Assembly (NCBI RefSeq): GCF_018446385.1
Contig: NC_056006.1
Span: 1,798,001-1,862,000 of the forward strand
Reading direction: 5' to 3'
DNA: 64,000 nucleotides
Source of the DNA: Zingiber officinale
Taxonomy: Eukaryota; Streptophyta; Magnoliopsida; Zingiberales; Zingiberaceae
The notes beneath the pieces are model-generated. The model ran no database searches, was not told the origin of the DNA, and saw nothing but the letters and a program-made list of their open reading frames with translations. The translations under genes and the position numbers were made by a program. Of the stretch, positions 45,347-56,980 are shown piece after piece (within the stretch, counting starts at the first letter, position 1; each line of letters begins with the position of its first letter).

Positions 45347-47751
45347 TTACAGCCAGCCTTGTATATTGCTCCGTCTTGTGAGTCTTCTCTCAATATTGAA
45401 AATAGTATTGGAATTAGCACGATTATCATTTGGCAACCCACTGAGCAAGCTCTCCATTTCTTCAACATTGTGTTGTACTATGAACGGGTGTTTCTTAAGA
45501 GTTCTTAATCCATTTAGCTCCTCAGCCACTTCCTTCATAGTTGGTCTATCTTCTCCCTTTGACTTTAAACATTCCTTAATAAGTGCGGTAAGTTCTTGAA
45601 TAAATTCTATATTACCTTCCAATTTCACTTGATTGTCTAAGATATCTGAAACCCTATTCTGCTTCTCCAACATAGTAAAAGCCGACACCAAACTCTTTTG
45701 TTCTTCAGATTCTTCAAAACTAATAACCTTCTTACCTGTAAATAGCTCCAAGAGAACCACACCAAAGCTATAAACATCACTTTTATAGGTCAACTCATAT
45801 GTCATCAAGCACTCTGGATCAATATAACCATGAGTGAATTGCAACAATGTAGCAAATTGTTTCTCCCCCTTGGGAATCATCTTTGAAGCTCCAAAGTCTG
45901 AAATTTTTGCTGTGTAATCCATATCTAAAAGTATATTAGAGGGTTTCACATCTCCATGAATGATTTGAGGTGAAGCTTTTGAATGCAAGTAGTCCAAAGC
46001 ATCAGCCGACTCATAAGCAATTCGCAGTCGAGTATCCAAGGAAGTTGGAGCTTGATTCTCATTTTCATGAATTAAATGAAACAATGTTCCATTCGAGACA
46101 AACTCATAGACCAACAATGGCATCTCAGTCTCCAAACAACAACCCAAGAGATTGACTATGTTGACATGGTTAACATATGATAAAATAAGTGTCTCTGTTC
46201 CAAACTGTTTTTTTAAATCCTCATTGATAATCTTAGGCTTCTTTATGGCAACAACAACTTGGTTTTCCAAAACTCCTTTATATACAACTCCATTTCCTCC
46301 TCTCCCAATAATATTTTTGTCATCAAAATGATTTGTTGCCTTCTCTAATTCTTTGCTTTCAAATATCTTAAATTTGTTGAGGCCTCTTTGTAACTTCATC
46401 TTTTCCTCTAATTCATAGCCTCCGTGTTGTTTGAAATATTTTCTTTTCATCTCTTCAATTTTACTTCTTTGATAGACTACATAGAGACACATAATACATA
46501 GTAACAAAATGATTACACCACCGCCACCACCTGCAAGGTTCATACATACATGTCATCTTTATGTTCTGAGTTTATGTTAAATTGGTTGGTTCGAGAGAAG
46601 CTTCTTACCTATAGCCACCTTCACAGCTAAGGATAATTTCTGAGACTCTGCTGTGATGCATACTCCATTGTAAGCGTTTCCTTGCGTGCCTTCGGGGCAC
46701 TCGCATCTATAATCACCTGGAAGGTTCTGGCAGATGCCATCGGAGCATGGATTTGATTGCTGATCGCACTCATTGATGTCTAAAATGTATTGAAGGGCAA
46801 AAACTACAGTGTTAGGAATCATCGCATTTACAAAGGCAAAACATATATAATTGAAAGCAGCTAGCTAGCTAGAATACCTTGGCATCCGTCGGAGACGTAA
46901 GGATTGCCTTGGTATCCCTCGGAACAGTTGCAGAGATAACCAGGGCCATTGGAGGAGTCGACGCATGCGCTGTATTTGCTGATGCAGGCATAAGAGGTTG
47001 GGTTGCGCTTAGCTACTTCACAGGTCTCATTTCCAATGGCCCAGTCCATGACCACCGGCACCCTGCCGTCGTTAATTTGCATGAATTGGTTCGTGGTGAT
47101 GTAAGATGTTTCGAAGCGGAACCACTCGGCCTCCAACAAGGCGGCGTAGCTGCATCTGCTAAATCTCCAAGTATTCGAGTTGTTGAAACATGATTGTCCA
47201 AAGCTGACTTCATAGTATCTGAGATTCTTGGGTATGGAAGTCTGGCAACAACCCATGCCGGAGCAGGAGTCATTGACGATGCTCTGTTCATCCCGGCACA
47301 TGGACACACAGCCTCTCTCGTAGACATTGCTCCCATCGAGGGCGAGAAAGTAGGCAAGGGTGTTGCATCCGATGACAGTGAATTTGTTGTGCAGATCTGA
47401 CAACCTATATGGGGTGTTTTCCAGATCCAACCACCAGCTGTAGCTGTAAGTGATATTGTTGTAATTTGAATTGTAGCACGCCGAGGTTATGTTGTTGCGC
47501 ATGCGCACTTGGCCCGTCACCAACGAAATATTGAGAACCTCAACATTATTGCCATAGAATGGTTTCCTGAGGCCACTTTCGATGGTGTTGCAGGTTAGAT
47601 TGAAACCTCCTCCCAAGGAACAGTTAGCGCCGATGCCGAAGGGGTAAGGGATCTCTACGACGCCGCATTTCGTTGGGCATCTGCCGTCCGGCACAGCAGA
47701 TACGACTGCAGGTAGCAGCAGCAGTAGCATTCGGGAGAAGAGCAGAGACAT
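45347..47751 (-). CDS. Intact WAK-type receptor-like kinase (3 exons, 742 aa)
   Basis: Exons 47751-46878, 46779-46609 and 46530-45347 are joined by GT-AG introns, all in phase 1, giving 742 codons and a TAA stop. Order in the protein: signal peptide (about 1-18, ending VSA), GUB_WAK pectin-binding-type domain (CPTKCGVVEIPYPFGIG), EGF-like (about 256-291), calcium-binding EGF encoded by exon 2 (DINECDQQSNPC, from residue 292), membrane segment (about 354-368) and kinase. Kinase motifs: P-loop GRGGNG (424-429), VAIK Lys445, aC Glu461, HGDVKPSN (540-547) and DFG (560-562). The catalytic loop has HGD in place of HRD, making it a non-RD kinase as in many monocot WAKs. The activation segment has DPEC where DPEY is usual. 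By family it would sense wall fragments at the plasma membrane. A MULE-type MITE lies 122 bp upstream of the ATG. Confidence 0.92.
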
Positions 47752-47873
47752 GGGGATTAATTGCTACTGCAGCTAGCTGAATCGTTAAGCCAACACTACC
47801 CTGACTCCTCACCATATGACAAGCATAATAAACTAAACTGCACGCATAGACGTAAATACTACCATCGTGTACA

Positions 47874-48456
47874 GGGAAAAATTTTAAAATAGGTATAAAC
47901 AATAAAGTTATTATAAAAATAGATAAAATTAAAACTTTTTACAAATATAGGTGAGAGGTGCTCATATCCGGGATTTAAATCCCGGTTCTTTTTTTTTTTA
48001 ATTTATTTTATTAAATTCCGGGATTTAAATCCCGGATTTAAACAATTATTACGAATTTAATTTTTTTTACAAAATAAAACTTAAGCATGAAAAAAACAAT
48101 AAGGTGTTCAAAAAATTAAAAGAAATACCGGGATTTATTTTTTTTTACAAAATAAAACTTAAGCATGAAAAAAGCAATATGTTCAAAAAATTTAAAAAAA
48201 ATTACCGGGATTTAAATTTTTTTACAAAATAAAATTTAAGCATGAAAAAAATAATATGTTCAAAAAATTTAAAAAAAAAATACCGGGATTTAAATCCCGA
48301 TAATTCATCATATCCGGGATTTAAATCCCGGAATTTAAAAAGAACCGGGATTTAAATCCCGGATATGAGCGCCTCTCACCTATATTTGTAAAAAGTTTTA
48401 ATTTTACCTATTTTTGTAATAACTTTACTGTTTATACTTATTTTAAAAATTTCCCC
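47874..48456. mobile_element. Mutator-like MITE with 9 bp target duplication (copy 2)
   Basis: Same insertion as 1019-1631, with TCGTGTACA at 47865-47873 and 48457-48465. It is 583 bp, 30 bp shorter because one palindrome unit with spacer is missing. Four perfect 18 bp palindromes remain and a fifth is changed to end CCCGAT. It stands 122 bp from the ATG of the intact WAK. Confidence 0.85.
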
Positions 48457-48566
48457 TCGTGTACATGTAATAGCTTTGTACAATCATATTTAATCCAACG
48501 AAGTTATCCGAGAGGATAAGTGATGATGACGTTTGCAGTTGACAACGTGAGGTTAAATCATGGAGA

Positions 48567-51315
48567 TGTTGGAACATAGGTAGTAAGAAATTTCGACAGC
48601 ATATGTGATAATATGAGACTTTACTATAAAGTCCTCTGTGTCACATATATCTCAGTCAACACAATCAAAACAATAATAATAAAATACAACAAGCCATCCA
48701 TGCAGTTTATATATTTCAGCCTCTGACTGACACAATCACACGATTTATATTTGAAAACCACCTACTCCACTACAACGACAAAAAACGTAAACCCATGACA
48801 GAAAATCCAACACAGCGAAAACCAAAAGCAGTAGGCCAAAACTTGCTAAAAGTCCACGAGTACAGTTATATATCACAAGTATATAAAAGGTAAAACATAT
48901 AAACCCATTGTCCAAAATGAAAACCCGTCGCGATAAGTAGTGGGGGACTAGCGACTGGAATCTCCTGATGACATCAATCTGAAATGGTAATATCAACGGG
49001 ATGAGTCTATAACTAATAGTAATAAATATGCGTATAGTCTCCTGAGATAATCTACAATGCAAAACTGAAAGAGAAGGGAGAAGCTGTACTTACCAAGACC
49101 TCCTATCAGGATAGGTCGTCAGACCGAAAATAACATGTCCCTGTATACATGTCAATCATATGCATCCATCCAATATGTAGCAAATAAAGTGCAACAAACA
49201 CAAGCAATAAATGCATCATGCATATGATGTCAATGACATGTCCTGGTCACTCCTGACGTCAGTCAGACATCTCACACACGATGGTGAGACCGAGTGGGTA
49301 GGGTTGTGACAACTGTGCACTCTGCCGTCACTGCTCCTGATAAGTGACCGAGTGGACAAAATGTTATCGGAATACACCTATCCTCCAACCCTAAATCATA
49401 AGTGGGGGAGCTCAATGCTCTCATCTCTCTGAGCCAGTCTAAAGGAGGGATCCCTGACATGCTACCACGCTGCAGTCACACTACCCATGAGCGGACCAAC
49501 GGAGCACTGATAAAGCAACCTGCAGCAATACACCCTGCCTGAATAAAAACCACTAACTCATGAGTGGTGTGTGTGCAAATACATGTAACTGGCGATATGC
49601 TAAACAATAATGGAGTTGTTAATCGCTTAGCATGCAATCATGCGAAATGGTGCATGACACTAAACATGAAAAATCCTGACCATATCTACCTCCAAAAATA
49701 TGTACCAAAATGTGTGGATCAAATAATCAGATCTAGGTACACAAGTCAGATATGGTAAATGATTAGTCCGGTATATCACATGGTATGGTATGTCACTACC
49801 TCTATAACATAAATAATAAACAGGGACATGAATACTAAACATGTAACAAACAAAACATGCTCGAAAACAAATGGTGATATACCGATGCAGGTATAAACAT
49901 AATTATTACTACTTGTTAAAATCTACTAAGCATATTAACATGACATTATCTAAAAGATAAGTCAAGGTACCCGCTTCCAATGTAGATTGAGCTAATCAAC
50001 CTCTATGTCAAAGTGCTCGTCCCGAATCTGAATCCTGTAATAAATTGTATAGTTTAGCTAAATTTTATTGTAAACAAAATAGCTAAACCAAAATCCTTAT
50101 TCACTAGGAACCTTAATTATTCCAAATTTCCATCGTACACATTTACTTCATGAATAATACTAACCATTTCACAATTCAATAGTTTAACTAAACATAGATG
50201 AATGTCAACCACTCACCCAAGATATAGGGATTCCTCAGTTGGTCGATGTCGGAGGTACACGCTACGATACCACTGTCCAGCATGGTTAAATGCCCAAAAA
50301 TTAGCAATCCATCACTGCATCACCTATTTTAGAGGCTAGGGTTAACGCTTACCTCATATTTAGCAGCTAAGAAGGTTTTTCCTCGCTGCCGAAACAGAGA
50401 TCCGACGATGGGACAACGTTGATTCCAACAAGGAGCTACAGCTTCCCTCGAATATGGCCGGAAGTGACGAGATCACTGCCCAACTCAGTTGGTTGTCCAA
50501 TTCAGCAACCCAACACCTACAACATCTAGGTCAAGCTGCTGTAGCAGTTGGTGAAGAAGGGATCGAAGATGGGAACTCGACACTAACCTCTGTAGAAGAG
50601 ATAGCGTCGTGAATGCCGACTATAATCGGAACCCAATGCTGGAACCCTAGACCCAATCCCGGCAAAACTAGGCCTCCGATCTCCTTCTCTTGGCCAGAGA
50701 TGACTGGTGCGGGGTGGTGATTCAGCAAGCTAGGGCACTGAGGGTAAAAACGACGGCTGTAGTGATGTCAGTGCTGCTCCGTGCGGGGAGAGGGTGACAC
50801 CTAGGGCGCTCTCGCTCGGCCGTGGCTGTCGGTGGCGATGGAGACTCGGCACCGGCACGATCGAGCGACAGCGACGTCAACTAAGGCGCGGGAGGAAGGA
50901 GGAAATCTGGTGAAGGGAAGAGAGATCGGGCAGAGGCGAAGGAGAGGTGTACGACTTCCCTTTGGCCACGGCTTTTTGTTCACAGAGGGGAAGAGGAGGT
51001 GTCGTGGCGACGGTTTGGGGAAGCCGAAAGGGCCGGCGTCGCGACAGGGAGAGGGCGTCGGGAGAGCTTAGGGCGCGCGGTGGGGGAGAGGAAAGAAAAC
51101 AGAAATAGAAAAAGAAAAAGAAAAATAAGAAAAATTAAACATCTCCTCGCTTAAATAGGATGGCCTAAATAAGTTTTCCCGTGACCCAATAATTGATCCC
51201 CTTGAATTCGTCATACGAGGTTCGAAAAATTCTTAGAAAATTTCTAAAAATTTCTGAAAACTTTCTTATGATTATTTATCCTTTTTCAGTATTTTACACT
51301 CTGTGTACTTACTCC
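48567..51315 (-). mobile_element. LTR-like non-coding segment (copy 2)
   Basis: Duplicate of 1742-4490 with few changes. It ends on the minus strand in TATGTTCCAACA. No coding region. The right boundary is approximate. Confidence 0.4.
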
Positions 51316-51412
51316 ACCCATCACTTGTCCTCTCGATTATTGATTATTATGATTTAACTTTTTCATGATGATCTTGGGTTGGATGAGGATGAGGATGAGG
51401 CGCTCGGAGAGG

Positions 51413-51420
51413 ATTTTTTT

Positions 51421-51455
<35 letters not shown>
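51413..51455. repeat. Poly-T plus (GTT)11 microsatellite
   Basis: Duplicate of 4589-4627 with two more GTT units and a shorter T tract. The flanking sequence from 51456 to 52084 corresponds to 4628-5258 and contains no gene. Confidence 0.95.
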
Positions 51456-51456
<1 letters not shown>

Positions 51457-52084
51457 TCTTTTTCAAGTTGTACAATCAAGTTTGAATAGTTGTAGCAGTA
51501 TTAATGATGTTTGAAATGTGGATCGCTCATCGAGTTGTGACGGCTTTAATTAGGGGCCCAATAAATTAACTCATTGATGTGATAATGGAGCATTTGTGGA
51601 TATCCGATCTATTTAAATCTGGTTTGAATCTTCGCAAGTAAACTAATTGACCATTTGACCTTGTCCCTTTGCACCTTATAAATCATTATCACATCGTATC
51701 GTTGATCAATTAATTTACTATTCTTACATGATCAACCTTGCCGCTCACCCAACTTAGCCACAGCGGGTTTTTTCTTGCTGATCAAGAAATAATAAAGTTT
51801 AGGGTTGTGTTGCATTTCCTTCGAATTGTTACGGAAGAGGGAAGCTAGACAAACAAAAAAAAAAAAGTTTAAGTAAAGGGAAATTAATAAATTAATTAAA
51901 TAAGTTTAATAGAATTAATATATTTAATCAATTAATTAATTTGTTAATATAATTATATTTATTAAAAATATTATATGGTCTAATATAATTTTTTATTTTT
52001 AAATTTAAAATTTTTAAATAAGTATCATTATAAATATTTATAATTACATTTAAAAATAAATATTGATAAAACATCATAATATTA

Positions 52085-52723
52085 TGTTAGGTGAAATTCG
52101 TCACCCTAGTGATCACGACTATCTCACACTATTGGGAGAGATATTATATTGGGAAAGAGTAAATAAGGAAATTGGAGTTAGTCATCCGTTAGAAAGATAA
52201 TTTTTCAGATTTTATTAAGATTCAATCTTTATTCAATTATACAAATTTATCACCAATCCAATCTAATTACTGATCCATATAGACATAATTAGTGATCGAT
52301 ATATAAGCTGATAATCATCCTCATGATCATATTATAATGCATAGACAAAAACGTATTGATGCCAGTACAATCAAGTTTGACAAGTAGTCCATGAATTATT
52401 GGTGTCTATAGTCAACTTCATATGCGTCATTGCTTATGCATACTCTCTTTTAATATTATTCAAATGCATGACTTGGCAACAGAGAACAAGAAATTATTTT
52501 AAAATAATTTCTTAAATCTTTAAAGATCAATTTTATAAATAGTGGATATTTATTATTAATTCATAAATAATAATAGATACGGGACTATACGTTCTATACA
52601 TATAAGGTCTACATCCAATAACTAAACCTAATAAAATTATGTTAGATCACTTTAAAATGTTCAAATTATATTAATGTACAACTGACAAATAAACTCATCT
52701 AATAGAGATAATTATATCTAACA
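52085..52723 (-). mobile_element. Copia-type 3' LTR with polypurine tract (copy 2)
   Basis: Duplicate of 5259-5897, with TGTTAGGTG at the left and CTAACA at the right, preceded on the minus strand by a CAAGTGAAAGAT-type purine tract (52735-52724). Sequence from 52736 to 53211 shows no gene. Confidence 0.5.
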
Positions 52724-53211
52724 ATCTTTCACTTGAGTTATATGTTAGTTGTATATAAACTACAAGTAAAATTTTAGTTGATATCAAATTTTATGGGTAC
52801 AAGATACTCCTGCAAATAATTTGCTCCATTAACTTCATTAGTATAAGACTAAAGAGGTCATAGCTACTATATATGATCGTAACAAGCCCCAACAGTAATC
52901 ACAATATCAATATTATTAATGGCATAGATCAAAATGTAAATTATGTAGAGCGAAAATTATATGAAATGTGATCAATACATATCAATTTTCAACTAATCCT
53001 AAGATGACCTCAAAAAAGATCAGATCATATTTGTAAAATATTTTATACTAAACTGCAATAGCAAATCATGATCCAAAAAAATATATAGATACAAGATAAA
53101 ATGTACATTGCACAATATACATATATCAATGTCTATAAAACTACTTATACAAAGTTCAAGATGATAATAAAAAGAGGCAAATTGCACATGCTTGCATATA
53201 CATAAAACAAA

Positions 53212-54710
53212 TTAACGAGGGTAATTTTGTGACCACATAAGTTCCTTCTCAAAGCTATAATTCCTAGAATTTCCTTGACTTATTTCATCCACCGATTGTG
53301 AGGAAGAGTGAGATGACATACTGAGTAAACATTCAGCATCTTCATTCCCTTCTAGAATACAAACTCTTTTCTTTTTCATTCTAACCTTTCTCATGCTTTG
53401 CAATTTATATTCAACTTATTTCATTGTAGGCCTTTTAGCACCTTTCAAATTTAGGCATATTTCTATCAGACTATTGATTTCAAGAAACTCTTGCTTTGTT
53501 CCTTCTTGCAAAACACGATCTTCTATAAGATCAAGCAACACATTCTCTCTTGTTGCTTGAAGGAAATTCATGGCTAGATTTTGTTGTAACCCATTTTTGG
53601 TTGAGAAGATGGGCTTCTTTCCGGTTAAAAGTTCAAGAAGAATAATTCCAAAACTATAAACATCACTTTTCTCCGTCAACTGGCTAATTTGATAATACTC
53701 TGGATCAATATACCCAAAGGTACCATGTATAGCAATAACTATGTGTGTTTGATCAAGAGGAATAAATCTTGATGCTCCAAAGTCTGATATCTTCGCCTTA
53801 AAAGTATCATCTAAAAGAATATTTGATGACTTGACATCCCTATGGAAGATAGACATAGAAGCAGCTGAGTGTAGATAGGCAAGTGCTCCTGCAGATTCTG
53901 AAGCAATCCTGAGACGATCATCCCATGATAATTTAGATCCATCTCGTGAAACATGCAGATGATCAGAAAGGGTCCCTTTAGAGATAAATTCATAAATCAG
54001 TAAAGGAACTTCAGTTTCTAAACAACATCCAAGAAGCTTAACTACATTCCTATGATTCAATTGAGAAAGAATCGCAACCTCGTTTATAAATTGGTCAATC
54101 TCACCCGTCTTAACTGTTTTTGACTTTTTTATAACAACAACTCGTTGATCTGATAGAATTCCTTTGTAAACTGTTCCATGTCCTCCCCTTCCAAGTACTC
54201 GAGTTTCATCAAAATTATTTGTTGCCTTTTCTATTTCTTCTAGAGAAAATATGTTTGTTCTCTCTTCAACATGATCACTTGTGGAGATTAATTGTTGAAG
54301 TAGCAAACCATGATTCCTTTGAAAATTCCTTTTTTTGATTTTCTGTTGATTTCTTTGCTTCCATTTTTTGCCTACGATGACCAATGTTATGCATAAAAGC
54401 AAAAGACCTGTTGCAATGCTAGCACCAAGGATGACACCTGCACAAAATTGATTTTGTTGCTTTTTATTTTAATTGATTTGGCCATGTAATTTTACATAAA
54501 TATCAATAATAAAATAATATTTCTTACATATATAAAATCTACTTAGAACTAGGGATAGGGATGTACCAAGTAAAAGATGATTTGGGATGCATGTTCCATT
54601 GTAAGCGTCACCGTGCGTGCCTTTGGGACAGTGGCAACTATAATTACCGGGCAGGTTCTGGCAAATGACATCTGAGCATGGATTTGATTGCAGATTGCAT
54701 TCATTGATGT
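53212..54710 (-). pseudogene. WAK pseudogene: EGF and kinase exons, no exon 1, premature stop
   Basis: Exon 2 (54710-54567) encodes a calcium-binding EGF ([18 protein letters not shown]). Exon 3 (from 54437) encodes the membrane segment ([20 protein letters not shown]) and an RD-type kinase: [36 protein letters not shown]. Splice sites TTTTAG/GT and GTGCAG are normal and phase 1. Two faults are seen. Exon 1 with signal peptide and GUB_WAK domain is absent, and Copia gag sequence begins only 280 bp upstream. A GAA-to-TAA change (53418-53416) stops the frame right after RPTMK, cutting 67 residues that copy 1 retains (6386-6592). The kinase core would still be complete. Copy 1 of the same gene died differently. 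Confidence 0.88.
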
Positions 54711-54989
54711 CTAAAATGGAAGTGCAAACATTAGGCAGCATAGTAGCAATTGAACAAATTATTAATTTTATTTGTCATAAAATTAAACTGACAAGATAAT
54801 AAAATTAATGGATAAAACTTCCTCTTATAAATATTTGAATTATTATACGTCCACACTATTGTGAGATACGAAATTTACGATGTTTTGAGGTGTTGGTGAA
54901 TTTAAATTATATTGTTTGAGGAATCAATATTATTTTAAATTCTAAAGTTTTGACCAAATATTTTATTTTGTGATTCTCAGGATTTCAAA
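54711..54989. other. WAK intron remnant and truncated Copia 5' region
   Basis: This short AT-rich stretch joins WAK intron 1 sequence to the Copia gag start. No LTR or primer-binding site is seen, so the Copia element has lost its 5' end here. Confidence 0.5.
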
Positions 54990-55600
54990 ATGGCTTTCAA
55001 TCCTCTTGCTGTTATTTTAAAAGAAAACAAACTTACTGGTCCAAATTACATTGATTGGAAACAGAACATGGACATTGTCTTAACTGCTGAAGAATACAAG
55101 TTCGTACTTTTTGAGATCTGTCCTAGCATACCTGATAAGGATTCTAGTGAAGAGGAGATAGAGAGACATAGGAAATTGGTCAAGGTAGATGAGATGGCGT
55201 GGTGTTACATTTTGGCTTCTATGTCAAATGTGTTGCAACATCAGCATCAGGATTCTAATGAAGAGGAGATAGAGAGACATAGGAAATGGTTCGACAAAGA
55301 AAGTAATTTGACCTCAAGGGACTGGGTCGTAGGCAGGTGTGAAGATGCCGAAGGGCAAAGTGCTTCACATGCAAGCAATCTGGACATTGGAAGGTGGACT
55401 GTCCTCGCAGAAAGGAGAACAATAAAGGTATATCTTGTTCATTAGTTGTTGAAACATGTTTAGCGGTATTATCTACCGGTACCTGATGTGTAGATACGGG
55501 AGCCACTGATCATGTCTGTAATTCATTGCAGGGGTTCTTGGAAACCCGACGACTACATGAAGGGGAGATCACCGTCTACATGGGCAATGCTACGAGAGTG
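54990..55600 (+). pseudogene. Copia gag, zinc knuckle and protease start (decayed)
   Basis: The gag begins MAFNPLAVILKENKLTGPNY and has IDWKQNMDIVLTAEEYKFVL, typical of plant Copia gag. A 37 bp direct repeat (from 55139 and from 55251) inside gag encodes EEEIERHRK twice, and the middle of gag beyond it is missing. In another frame, KCFTCKQSGHWKVDCP (from 55358) is a CCHC zinc knuckle. After a stop, CVDTGATDHV (from 55487) is the protease active site with its DTG. Frame changes show the polyprotein is broken. Confidence 0.85.
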
Positions 55601-55821
55601 ATGTTGTTGTAGTGGGAGATGTTTATTTATCTTTTAATAGGAATAAAACTTTGATTTTGAAAAATTATCTTTACGTACCATGTTTTAGAAAGAACTTGAT
55701 TTCAATTTCTAAACTATTTATGGATAGATATACTGTTTCTTTTGATGACAAAGTGGTTGTCAAAAAAAAATAGGGTGGTTATCTATTCTGGTGTGTTGGT
55801 TGACAATTTGTATACTCTTAA
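55601..55821 (+). pseudogene. Copia protease/pre-integrase linker, interrupted by CACTA
   Basis: Stop-rich Copia sequence leads to VDNLYTLN at the CACTA insertion. The reading resumes after 60869 with a gag-pre-integrase phrase, so both flanks belong to one Copia element. Confidence 0.65.
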
Positions 55822-55849
55822 CACTACAAGAAATTTTAGATTTAACCAC

Positions 55850-56145
55850 ACCTAATAGACAACAGTTTTTCGAGAAACTATTGTCTTTTTGCCATTTAAC
55901 AACGGTTTTATTGAAAACCGTTGTTGTTCACCATAATTTTTTTTAAATGACAACGATTTTTAAAAAACTGTTGTCTAATGTATGTCAAAGACAACGATTT
56001 TTAAAAAACTGTTGTCTAATGTATGTCAAAGACAACGATTTTTAAAAAACGGTTGTCTAATGTATGTCAAAGACAACAGTTTTAAAAAATTGTTGTCTTT
56101 TAACGTTGCTTACATGATAATATACAACAGTTTTATTAAACTGTT
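55850..56145. repeat. CACTA left subterminal repeats
   Basis: It includes an almost exact 41 bp tandem repeat (AATGTATGTCAAAGACAACG + ATTTTTAAAAAACTGTTGTCT). Each unit folds as GACAACG...TGTTGTC. Such repeats are binding sites for the CACTA accessory protein in known elements. Confidence 0.85.
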
Positions 56146-56199
56146 GTCTATTGAATGTTGTTGAATCCCAAAAAAATAATAGTTTTTTTTAACTTCACG

Positions 56200-56980
56200 A
56201 AAAAAAACTCACGAACAAAGAGTTTTTTTGTTCGCGTGAGGCTAGGTCACCACTGCTGATCCCCTTTCCCCTCCTTCCCAACCCGACGCTGATCCTCGCC
56301 GCCTATCAACGCCGCGATACTTCTTCTCCCCGCATACATAACCACCAGCCAAGAGTTACTCAACGCCGGCTGAAGCCTCATTGAGTCGTGCCTTGCTCCG
56401 ATCAATGCCATAGCTGCCGTCGCCGAGCCTTAACTCTTCCTCGACGCCGGAGCCACGAGGAAATCGATCGCGCTAGCACCAAGCGTCCACCGCCAGCTAA
56501 GGCTCTTCTCCACTGATCACTGGAGTCCATCCAGAGATTTCTCTTCTCCTAGAGTCGCCAACCCTGCATTGGTGGATCTCCGGTTAAGAGGGGTTTGAAC
56601 CCTAGATCTAACCTCCTACGGCACCTCTCTACACATCGCAGCTTCGACGATCGAACTAGGTTTGCTCTAACCGATCTTTACTCTAGTGTTGGCATTGCCC
56701 TATTCCTCTGTCCCAGCTCACCGCCACAATAACCTCCCGAGCCCTCCGAGAGAGATATCAGATATGGCTCGAGGGTAAGTTGTTTTTAGTGCTAGATTTG
56801 TGTGGACTTGATTGTATACATTGTTTGGGATGTTGAGTTTGGTTGGGTGATCATTTATTACAGATCCGTCCGGCCAAAAAACATATGCCACCGTCTCAAC
56901 CGCCAGCCGCAACTTCTCCACCGCGCCCTCACCTAGAAGCACCCTGACGCCTCCTCCGCCGACGGCGAAGACGATCCCCT
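56200..56980 (+). other. GC-rich leader-like sequence inside CACTA, origin unknown
   Basis: CG-rich sequence resembles a 5' UTR and first exon. ATGGCTCGAGG at 56763 is followed by a GTAAGT donor, and an ACAG acceptor near 56863 leads to an open stretch reading PSGQKTYATVSTASRNFST. I do not recognise the protein. It may be a third captured gene fragment. Confidence 0.35.

Larger units (their letters stand above)
46873..54281. repeat. Segmental duplication, copy 2 (~7.4 kb)
   Basis: Partner of 24-7448 in the same orientation. Differences are scattered substitutions and small indels: 30 bp in the MITE, two GTT units, and a 7 bp segment retained here in the kinase exon. The right boundary marks where copy 1 was rearranged; this copy continues with normal WAK exon 3 sequence. 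Confidence 0.93.

Noticed and set aside
46879-47193. Plus-strand open frame over WAK exon 1
   Set aside because: Shadow of the minus-strand WAK exon, whose coding sequence, splice sites and paralogues are clear.
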